From Chitinophagaceae bacterium (lineage in GTDB: Bacteria; Bacteroidota; Bacteroidia; Chitinophagales; Chitinophagaceae), in NCBI GenBank assembly GCA_021151685.1, contig JAGKWS010000053.1:1-27274 (forward strand): 27,274 nt of DNA, given 5' to 3'. Below are positions 1 to 8,100 of the stretch, piece by piece; positions within the stretch are counted from its first letter, which is position 1, and every line of letters begins with the position of its first letter. Under the pieces are notes generated by a model. It did not search any database, had not been told where the DNA came from, and saw nothing but the letters and a program-made list of their open reading frames with translations. Position numbers and translations under genes: made by a program.

Positions 1-70
1 TTCATATATTGGGTAAATGCGTTTGTTGGTAAATATAGTATGCAGACGAATGTGATAATGTTAAAAAGTT

Positions 71-104
71 AAGAACAATTGTTTTTCATGAAAACAAAGT
101 TCTT
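71..104 (-). terminator. Possible terminator of the nrnA-FKBP operon
   Basis: Arms AAGAAC (71-76) and GTTCTT (99-104), plus inner arms GTTTT (81-85) and AAAAC (91-95), fold around the loop TCATG with a small internal loop. Read on the minus strand, the hairpin is followed by a short T-rich stretch (AACTTTTTAAC). It lies about 90 bases beyond the FKBP stop codon. The stem is AT-rich and imperfect, so terminator function is inferred. Confidence 0.35.
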
Positions 105-113
105 TTTATCAAA

Positions 114-170
114 TCGGGTTATTTCCTCTTAATGTGCCGTTGCCCGGCAAGATAAGTGGAAATAACCCGA
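114..170. other. Long two-tier hairpin (palindromic element)
   Basis: A perfect 13-bp outer stem pairs TCGGGTTATTTCC (114-126) with GGAAATAACCCGA (158-170). Inside it CTTA (128-131) pairs with TAAG (153-156), and TGCCG (135-139) pairs with CGGCA (145-149) around a 5-base loop. No run of T follows on either strand, so it is not a canonical intrinsic terminator. It begins about 20 bases after the stop codon of the minus-strand FKBP gene. It could be an mRNA 3'-end stabiliser or a REP-like dispersed palindrome; the sequence alone does not decide. Confidence 0.5.
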
Positions 171-190
171 CCCGAAGATATGACAATTCG

Positions 191-1162
191 TTATTTGGTA
201 GGTGGTGGTGTCGGAATTTCCGACATTTTTGGTGCTGCGGCAGCTTTTACATCTACAACTTCCACATCAAACATCAATATAGAGTTTGGTGCTACATTGG
301 GGCTGGGGCTGTTGGCACCATAAGCCAGTGGCGATGGCAGATAGAGGGTTGCTTTTGCACCCTTTTTCAGTTGCTGTACGCCTTCATCAAAACCTGGTAT
401 CATTTGCCCCATACCTACAGCAAATGTAAGTAGATCGGTACCATGGTGGCCGATAGAGGTATCTACGTTTGAATCGAATGCCACACCTTCCAGTGTTTTA
501 CCAGTATATTTCAGGCTGGCCATAGCACCTTTGGCAACGTTGGCACCAGAACCGGGGCTCTTTATTACATAATATACACCAGATGCTGTTTTTTGCGGTT
601 TGATGTTGTTGGCAGCGAAGTAGTCTTGCAGCTTTTTATCATCAATTGGCATTTGTGCTGCTTTTTGCTCTTCCATTTTCTTCATCTGCTCGGCCTGCTT
701 TTCTTCCATTTCCTTGCGGAATTGCTCTTCAGACTTTACAGAAATCAACTTCACATATACATCAATTGTTTTGCCTTTCTTCATCCATTCTGGCATACGT
801 CCCAGTTGGTCGGCGGGCATTTTAGCAAGAATTGTATCGCAAGATATTTTTACATGAGCACTATCGCCGGGAGACAGCATTGGGAAAACGGCCATAAGGT
901 CTCCGGGGTTGCGTGCCGAATCGAGTCGGGTAACGCTTGGCTGGCCTTGTTTGTAAGAGTCGGCAACTACTGTAGTGTCTACTTTTGCCACGAGGTTGAA
1001 CTCGATTACATCGCCAATAGCCGCATTTTTGCCTTCGGCATCTTTTACAATCTGGTATTGGATGTCTCTTACTGTTTTGAAGTCGCCTTTACCACCGCCA
1101 CAGGCAGTAATACCAATAGTAGCTGCGCTGAGTAACGCGATGGGAATGATACGCTTTGTCAT
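191..1162 (-). CDS. Two-domain FKBP-type peptidyl-prolyl isomerase lipoprotein
   Basis: Predicted prolyl cis-trans isomerase or chaperone anchored in the envelope. The N-terminus is a lipoprotein signal ending in the lipobox ITAC, so the mature protein starts at Cys21. The C-terminal domain (about residues 195-312) has the FKBP pattern: YTGKTLEGVAFDSN, then MIPGFDEGVQQLKKG, PSPLAYG and a closing LMFDVEVVDV strand. Residues about 45-145 look like a second, degenerate FKBP fold (MLSPGDSAHVKI), and a charged Glu/Lys/Met-rich helix (about 145-170) joins the two. This resembles the Bacteroidota GldI-type and related lipoprotein FKBPs, but I cannot assign GldI itself. It begins 27 bases after the stop of the nrnA-like gene and is probably cotranscribed with it. 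FKBP assignment is secure; the substrate is unknown. Confidence 0.9.
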   Translation of the reverse strand: MTKRIIPIALLSAATIGITACGGGKGDFKTVRDIQYQIVKDAEGKNAAIGDVIEFNLVAKVDTTVVADSYKQGQPSVTRLDSARNPGDLMAVFPMLSPGDSAHVKISCDTILAKMPADQLGRMPEWMKKGKTIDVYVKLISVKSEEQFRKEMEEKQAEQMKKMEEQKAAQMPIDDKKLQDYFAANNIKPQKTASGVYYVIKSPGSGANVAKGAMASLKYTGKTLEGVAFDSNVDTSIGHHGTDLLTFAVGMGQMIPGFDEGVQQLKKGAKATLYLPSPLAYGANSPSPNVAPNSILMFDVEVVDVKAAAAPKMSEIPTPPPTK

Positions 1163-1189
1163 GTTGTTGTGTTTTATAATGCTTGTTTT

Positions 1190-2212
1190 TTATTTTGGGT
1201 GAATTTCCGACAAAATTTTCTTATAATAAGAAATAGTTTCTTCGAGTGGCAGCTTGGAACGTCCGCCCGAAGCATTGAAATGGCCACCACCTTCGAAGTA
1301 TAGCCTTGCAAAGTTGCTTACATCGAACAGGCCTTTACTACGGAAGGATAGTTTAACCTCATCGGCACGCTCGGTGATGAGCGTAGAAAAACGAATGCCA
1401 GCAATACTGAGCGGGTAGTTTACAATGCCTTCGGTATCGCCATTTTGTGCATTAAAGAGATGCATATCTTTGCGAGACAGCGCAATGAGTGCTGCATTGT
1501 ACTTGCGGAAGATTATCATCTTGTCCATGAGTATATAACCCAGAAAACGCATTCGATTTTCACTCCATGCATCATACACTTCTTCGTGTATGGCAGTATG
1601 GTTGATGCCACGGGTCATCAAATCGGCAATCATGAGGTGTACACTGGCCGTTGTAGCAGGGAACTTGAATGAACCAGTGTCTGTCATGGCACCTACATAC
1701 ATGCAAGTTGCCATATCGGCAGTTATTATTTTATTGTCGCCACACAGATTAATGAAATCATAGACCATCTCGCAGGTGCTGCTGCGGGCTGGGTTGCTCA
1801 TGCCATAAGACCATTGAGGGCTGGGCATAAGGTGATGATCTATCATTATAGTGAACTGTGGCGCATCTGTAAGAGCCTGTGTGAGGTGCTTGGTGCGGCT
1901 GAAGTCGTTGAAATCTAAGCCGAATATAAGGTCTGCTTCCTTCAGTGCTTTCAACGATTTTTCTGTGTCGGCCTCGTGATTGATAACTGTATTGCAGCCG
2001 GGCATCCAACGCAAAAAGTCTGGTACCTCGCTTGGGGCAACAGCTGTTACGGTATGCCCCTTGGCAGTAAGGTAGTGGTACAATGCCAATATGCTACCTA
2101 TAGCATCGCCATCGGGTTTGTGGTGTGTAGTTATGTATATTTTTGCCGGTTCGGTAAGAAGCGGCAAGGCATCTTGTATTGGCAGCATTCTACTGATATG
2201 CCGTAGTAGCAA
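1190..2212 (-). CDS. DHH-family phosphoesterase, NrnA-like (nanoRNase / pAp phosphatase)
   Basis: Predicted cytoplasmic Mn-dependent phosphoesterase that degrades 2-5 nt RNAs and/or dephosphorylates 3'-phosphoadenosine 5'-phosphate. All DHH-DHHA1 landmarks are present: THHKPDGDAIGS at about residues 29-40 (metal-binding Asp34 and Asp36), GLDFND near 98-103, IDHH near 123-126, GAMTDTGSF in the middle, and GGGHFNASGG near the C-terminus, the DHHA1 glycine/His motif. At 340 residues it has the normal NrnA length. The start at 2212 may be too long; the ATG at 2188 (MLPIQDA) sits closer to conserved sequence. It leads the FKBP gene, and a well-spaced Bacteroidota promoter lies just upstream (2241-2272). 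Family call is firm; RNA versus pAp preference is inferred. Confidence 0.92.
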   Translation of the reverse strand: MLLRHISRMLPIQDALPLLTEPAKIYITTHHKPDGDAIGSILALYHYLTAKGHTVTAVAPSEVPDFLRWMPGCNTVINHEADTEKSLKALKEADLIFGLDFNDFSRTKHLTQALTDAPQFTIMIDHHLMPSPQWSYGMSNPARSSTCEMVYDFINLCGDNKIITADMATCMYVGAMTDTGSFKFPATTASVHLMIADLMTRGINHTAIHEEVYDAWSENRMRFLGYILMDKMIIFRKYNAALIALSRKDMHLFNAQNGDTEGIVNYPLSIAGIRFSTLITERADEVKLSFRSKGLFDVSNFARLYFEGGGHFNASGGRSKLPLEETISYYKKILSEIHPK

Positions 2213-2240
2213 ATTGGCTATTACAGCTTGTTTTGGGGCG

Positions 2241-2272
2241 CAAAAATAGTGTTTCCTGTTATTATGGCAAAA
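2241..2272 (-). promoter_or_regulatory. Bacteroidota-type promoter for the nrnA-FKBP operon
   Basis: On the minus strand this reads TTTTG (2272-2268), a 19-base spacer, then TATTTTTG (2248-2241). That matches the -33 TTTG and -7 TAnnTTTG consensus of the Bacteroidota primary sigma factor with normal spacing. It lies about 30 bases before the annotated start of the DHH gene, and transcription would begin near 2234. Confidence 0.6.
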
Positions 2273-2308
2273 GATATTATTTCGGTATTGTCTGTACTAA
2301 AAGAAGGC

Positions 2309-4717
2309 CTATTCATCATCATTGGCTTCTCCCTGAGTCCACTTCATTTTTACAGAGCCATCCTCTTGTCCTAACGCACGAAAATGAAGTACAATGCCTT
2401 TCATATTTCGTTTATGTCTTATTTCTTCATTCTCTATGAGCTCATCCTTTTTGGGGTTGCGCAATGGCACCGCCAGTTTTATGTCGGTGCCACGCCCACC
2501 AATTACATATCGGCCGTCCATTTGTATATTTATTGCAGAAGTTTCTATAAATGTCTCTGGAAAGGATATGACATTCTTTTGTATAGATAAAGTGCCTGCA
2601 AGATGCCTGAATGAAACGGTATCGAGATTTCTGCGTCTGAATATTTTTTTGCCCAAATTCAAAATTGGTTCGAAATGAATCAACCTGCCATTATCGATGT
2701 CGTAGCGGGCAGTACCAATAATGGAATGTGGTAGCACTGCGCCTTTGGCATCAAGACCGCCTTGCACCTGTATACTGGCAGATAATGCGCCCACCAAATG
2801 TTGATGTGTGATAGCATCTTGCCCAAAGTTGTTAAACACACTAAAAAAACGACGTATGTCTACCATACGGGCATCTACAGTCATTCTGTAGTTGCTGACA
2901 TCGCCTGATGGAATGAGCTGGCCATTGACCAGAAGAGAGCCACCAGAATGCATGAATGTAAGATTGTGGGCCGTAACACCTGCACCAGAAAGCACAATTT
3001 GGCCATGTACCATGCTGGCTCTGAATGCTTTATAAAATACCTCTGGCGATGAAAAGGAAATTTGCATGGCACAGGTACTAAGAAACTTACCCAACTGGCG
3101 GGCTAATGGCACAGCATGTGCGGTATCTGGCAGGTTTGCATTTGCTTTAGCTGCTATAAAAGGAATAACCGTTTCCAGGTTTACTGATGGACTTTCGACA
3201 GACCAAGTACTTTTTAATGTTTGTGGTGCTGTGAACAGGTATGACAAAAAACCGGGTACCTGCCCCTTGACCGTTAGTTGGGTACCTGCGGCAGAGAGAG
3301 AGGCCTGCTGTACCAATAGACTGTTGTTCTGAAAAACAAAAACTGCATTACTGCCGGCAATTGAATACATGCGAGGCAGGTAGGTAACACCAAAATTGTG
3401 TAATGCAAGGCGACCGTTTATCAATGGCATTTGCTGCGTGCCTGTAGTACCTGTGCTGGCAGTATGTACTTGTATCTGTAGGGCGGCCATGCCTTTATCG
3501 GGGCGAAAGCCAGTGCCATTTGCCAGAAAGCCTAACTTTTCTATGGGGAAGTTGGCACTAATACCTGCATCTATAATGGGTTGTTGCAGATTGGTTACTT
3601 TTATAAGCTGTGACTGAAGCAGTATGCCATGCCATATACCTTGCCAATTGTTGATATGCACAACCGGATTGTAGTAACCGGTGGCAATACCATTGTTGTA
3701 TGTGCCAGAGAAACGGCACTTTGCAAACTGCACGATTGGGGTAACAATAGTTGCATTGGTGGTTTGCCACTGAACGGAAACGGCAGGAGTATCGGGGTAA
3801 CGAACACGACCCAACACCTGCGCATGGACTGAAAATATACCGGATACGCCTATTTTCTTCAGTTTTGTTACTGATACCGGTGTCAACCAATTCAGCAATG
3901 TATCGTATTGCTGGTCTTTTGTAGCAATTTGTATGGTATACGTAGCAGGAACGGTGGACGAATTAATGCGAGCAGCTACGTCAACCCTGCTTTGTCCTAT
4001 CTTTATGTTTTGGCGTTCTATGGCCAGTGTGCCATTTGTAGTGTTGCCTGCCACAGATAGTACGCCACTAAGTGGTTGGTGCTGTAACAAACTACCCTTT
4101 GCTTCATTCAGTGTTAATTGATGTACCAGTACCTTAAAGTGAACATTGGCATGCCAGCCGGTATCGGCATAATTTAGGTGTGCAAATATTTTTGATGCAT
4201 GGAGATGAATGTACTTGTGTTTTTGCCGATTGTCTGAAATGAACTGCATTTGTGAGAATAGCATCTTCTTGATATGCAGCATTTTATGTGCTGTATCTTT
4301 TTTGCCTATCAAGACAGATTTGTTGCTGTACCCATTGCTGTCGGTGTACCAATAGATGGTGCCATTGGCAATACTAACCTCGCGTATCTGCGGGTGGTGC
4401 CGCAGTAACGAAAATAGATTGACCGTTACCCGAACGGTGCCGGCTTGTAGCAATGGCTTTTGGTGCAGCGCAAACAAACTGTCTGTTAGCTGCACGTTGT
4501 GCAGGGTAATGCATGCGTGCGGAAACGTTCTGAAAAAATCGGGGTTTGTTTTGCCAATGGTCAACTTTCCATTTAGTTTCCCTGTAAGCTCGTGTACTAC
4601 GTACCGTAATAATGGTTCCTGATTTTGGTATACGTAATAGGTAATGCCACTAAAGGCAATGAGCAAGAGTAGTAATAGGATGCCCAGTATTTTCGCTATG
4701 TATTTTGCTATACGCAC
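2309..4717 (-). CDS. AsmA-like envelope protein
   Basis: Large bitopic protein of 802 residues. A single N-terminal membrane anchor (about residues 8-30, ILGILLLLLLIAFSGITYYV) is followed by a long periplasmic beta-rich region. The segment just after the anchor (KLTIGKTNPDFFRTFPHACITLHNVQLTD) is the typical AsmA N-terminal opening. The last 200 residues (LNLGKKIFRRRNLDTVSF, then GTLSIQKNVISFPETFIETS, then a DIKLAVPLRNP-like stretch) match the AsmA C-terminal domain. AsmA/TamB/YhdP-type proteins are bridge-like lipid carriers that help outer-membrane biogenesis, and this role is inferred here. It is separated by 96 bases from the nrnA-like gene on the same strand and is probably independently transcribed. 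No partner gene is adjacent. Confidence 0.85.
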   Translation of the reverse strand: MRIAKYIAKILGILLLLLLIAFSGITYYVYQNQEPLLRYVVHELTGKLNGKLTIGKTNPDFFRTFPHACITLHNVQLTDSLFALHQKPLLQAGTVRVTVNLFSLLRHHPQIREVSIANGTIYWYTDSNGYSNKSVLIGKKDTAHKMLHIKKMLFSQMQFISDNRQKHKYIHLHASKIFAHLNYADTGWHANVHFKVLVHQLTLNEAKGSLLQHQPLSGVLSVAGNTTNGTLAIERQNIKIGQSRVDVAARINSSTVPATYTIQIATKDQQYDTLLNWLTPVSVTKLKKIGVSGIFSVHAQVLGRVRYPDTPAVSVQWQTTNATIVTPIVQFAKCRFSGTYNNGIATGYYNPVVHINNWQGIWHGILLQSQLIKVTNLQQPIIDAGISANFPIEKLGFLANGTGFRPDKGMAALQIQVHTASTGTTGTQQMPLINGRLALHNFGVTYLPRMYSIAGSNAVFVFQNNSLLVQQASLSAAGTQLTVKGQVPGFLSYLFTAPQTLKSTWSVESPSVNLETVIPFIAAKANANLPDTAHAVPLARQLGKFLSTCAMQISFSSPEVFYKAFRASMVHGQIVLSGAGVTAHNLTFMHSGGSLLVNGQLIPSGDVSNYRMTVDARMVDIRRFFSVFNNFGQDAITHQHLVGALSASIQVQGGLDAKGAVLPHSIIGTARYDIDNGRLIHFEPILNLGKKIFRRRNLDTVSFRHLAGTLSIQKNVISFPETFIETSAINIQMDGRYVIGGRGTDIKLAVPLRNPKKDELIENEEIRHKRNMKGIVLHFRALGQEDGSVKMKWTQGEANDDE

Positions 4718-5118
4718 AGAATTGGGGTAAATATATAAATTTCAAAGTCGAAAGTTGAGAACCGAAGGCGTGCCGTGCTGAAATGGGTGAGGTTTTACGG
4801 GTAGTTGGCAACTACCCATCACCTATGTATTGAGCTTAAAGACTTCGCCGTACTGAATCAGGTGGCTTCGTTTTGTGCAGATAAAAAAAACTTACTCCAA
4901 ATTTCAGTGTTCTGAAATGACTGCACATTATAGTGTAAAAATATATGCATTTTAACAAAATTAATTTTATTTAAAACGCATTAAACATAATAAACTGTCT
5001 GGTAGATTGTAAATTGGTGAATCCTGGCGCGGCTTTTGCTTTATCAGTTGTCTAAAACTGATTATATATATATAGAAACTTAGCGTTACTTTTATAACAC
5101 ACTAATACATCCCTACTT
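4718..5118. other. Intergenic region upstream of the adhesin, no gene seen
   Basis: This 401-base, AT-rich divergent spacer separates the AsmA-like gene (minus) from the adhesin gene (plus). It holds the palindrome at 4799-4817, a small inverted repeat ATCAGTT (5043-5049) / AACTGAT (5056-5062) and a short alternating TA tract just after it. No convincing open reading frame or RNA gene was found, and no clean TAnnTTTG box could be placed for the adhesin. Confidence 0.6.
4799..4817. promoter_or_regulatory. Perfect palindrome, possible regulator binding site
   Basis: GGGTAGTTG (4799-4807), one central G, and CAACTACCC (4809-4817) form a perfect inverted repeat with 9-bp arms in the AsmA/adhesin divergent spacer. 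Outer half-sites GGTGA (4786-4790) and TCACC (4819-4823) add some symmetry, though unevenly spaced. No T-run follows on the plus strand, so an operator or a structured leader is more likely than a terminator. It lies about 300 bases upstream of the adhesin ATG and 80 bases from the AsmA-like start. Confidence 0.4.
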
Positions 5119-8100
5119 ATGAAATTGTTGAAAAATTACCCAAGAGTGCTGCATTTATTGTTTGCTATCGTGTTTCTTTTCTCAGGATTTGCTGCTAAGG
5201 CAACGCATATAGTTGGTACTGACATGTTTTACAAACACCTTTCTGGCACCACTTATAAAATAACCATCATCTTGTATGCCGATTGTGGGCCATCGAGTGC
5301 CGGAGCATTTGCTTCGTTACCTACAGCATCGCCGAATGTATGTATTTACAATGGCGATACGCTTTTGCCGTCTATGCCCATTTTTTTGGCTATTGAACCG
5401 CCAACTGCCGGTATTGAAATAACCCCCGTTTGCCCCGATTCATTGCCACGCACACAATGTGTGAATCCTTATTTTAATATACCCGGCATTAAGAAATTTG
5501 TGTATTCTGCTACTTACACGCTACCTTATAGATCGGCTACATGGCGATTTGTGTTTAACGGCTACCATGGCGGTGGCACAGCGGCAGGGACAACCTATGC
5601 TGGTAGAGCCGCTGCTATAACTAATCTGGTATTGGCCGCCAATACTACGATGCAGCTGATTGATACATTAAATAACCTGACACAAGATAATTCAAGCCCT
5701 ACGATGTCTGTAATTCCAACCCCATACTATTGCCTTAACCAAAATAATGGTTATACACCAGGCGCATTGGACATAGAAGGTGATCGATTGGTGTTTGATT
5801 TAGTCAGTGCAACAAATGGAGCAGGTGCCTGGATGCCTCCATCCTGTGCTATTGGTGGCAATGTTACCTATACGGGTACCGCATGGCCGGGTCAATTGGT
5901 GGGGCCGGCTACACCACTAAGGTGTGTGGCTGGGTCTTTTGTGTTCGATACCATGACTGGGCAAATAGACTTCCTACCCAATTTTATACAACGGGCGGTG
6001 GTGGTGTACAATATACGCGAGTACCGTGGGGGCGTGCTTGTGGGCACCTGCCAGCGCGAAATGACTTTTCTGGTGCGGCCATGCGTGAACCTGCCACCAT
6101 CGGGCATATATGACAGTGCCACCGCAGGCATGCTCATAGACTCGACACATTTCGAAATTTGTGCCAACTCTGGCCCTTTCTCTATATACGTCAATCCACG
6201 CGACCCCGAAGGCAACGGCATCACCATTACCGCTGCCGGGTTGCCACCGGGGGCCACTTTCACTACGACGGGTAGCGGCACACCCACCCCGCAGGGTGTT
6301 TTTTCGTGGAATAGTACAGGTGTAGCACCGGGCGTATACATATTTTACCTTACTTTCAAAGACAACCATTGCCCCGAGTATGGGGCATATACCCGTGCAT
6401 TTGTAGTAACCATTACCCCTCCACTGCCACCCATAACGGGTGCTACAGCTGTGTGTGTGGGTAGTACCATCTCGATGGGCATTGCCATTTCGGGTGGCAC
6501 ATGGTCGGTCTCTCCCCCATTGGTGGCCACGGTGAGTGCTACCGGAGTGGTTACCGGAGTGTCGGCCGGTACCGCTACCGTTACCTACACCAGTACTGCC
6601 GGTTGCAGGAGTTTTGCGGAAGTAACCGTAGACCCTATTCCGGCTGGTGCCATTACCGGCGCATCTATGGTGTGTCCCGGAGGTTCCATCAGCTTAACAC
6701 CCCCACCCTACAGCGGTACGTGGAGTGTAAGTTGGGGTGCTGTTACTGTCTCTGCGTCTGGGGTGGTAACGGGTGTTACTCCCGGTGGTACCGGTACCAT
6801 CAGCTATACCATTCCTACCATGTGTGGGGTTAGCTCCTATTTGTTTATGGTAACTGTGCACACACTACCCACCGTAAACCCAATAACGGGCCCAACTACC
6901 GTATGTGTGGGCAGCACTATTACTTTGGCGAATACTACACCGGGTGGCCTATGGTCTATTTCGGGGGGCGTGGCCACCATTAGCAGTGGCGGCGTGGTAA
7001 CTGGTGTATCGGGCGGTACGGCAACCGCTACCTATAAAGTGGGCAATGTATGCGATTCTGTGACGGCTACCTATGTTGTTTCAATAGATACGCCAATAAT
7101 TGTACCGCCCATTACAGGGCCTGGCACCCTTTGCCCCGGAACCACCATTGTGCTTACGAACACAGCACCGGGTGGTACGTGGAGCAGCGTGGTGCCAACT
7201 ATAGCTACCATTAGTGCAGGCGGTGTGGTAACGGGCATAACGAGTGGTACTACTATAATCAGCTATACCCTGAGCAATACCTGCGGTAGTGCAGCAGCCA
7301 CAACGGTAGTTACTGTGCTGGCGTTGCCGGTTGTGGGGCCTATAGTGGGGCCATCATCGGTTTGCCTTGGCCTCACCGTTGCGCTTACGTGTACGCCGGG
7401 TGGCGGCACATGGACCAGCTCGGGCACGGCAACCGTTAGCCCAACCGGCGTAGTAAACGGTGTATCGGGGGGATTGTCTACCATATCATATTCGGTAAGT
7501 AATACTTGTGGCACAACCACGGTTACAAAAATTGTGACGGTAAATCTCTTCCCCGATGCAGGTACACTAAGTGGGCCACACAGTGTGTGCGAAGGGAGTA
7601 CCATTACGGTAATACCTTCATTGCCGGGCGGTACATGGACGGTATCTGGCACAGGGGTGGCAGTTTCGGCGGCTGGCGTAGTTACCGGACTAACTGCAGG
7701 CACAGCCACCATAACCTATACTTTTGTGAATGGCTGTGGCCCGGCAAGTGCGTACTATGTGGTAACGGTAGCCCCGACACCCTCGCCAGGAACGCTGAGT
7801 GGAACGGCGGTGCTATGTATTGGCGGTAGTACTACTCTATCATCGACAGTGGGCGGCGGCGTTTGGAGCAGTGTGGGTGCTGCCACGGTGAGTAGTACAG
7901 GTGTGGTAATGGGAATGGCAACGGGTACCGCTACAGTATTGTATACGGTATCATTGGGCTTGTGCTCATCTGTGGCCACCTATGTGGTGACTGTGAATAC
8001 ACTGCCAGACCCCGGAGAAATAACTGCGGACACGTCCATCTGTATCGGGCAGGTATTGGCACTGACGGCTACAGTGCCGGGTGGGGTTTGGACCTGTGCT

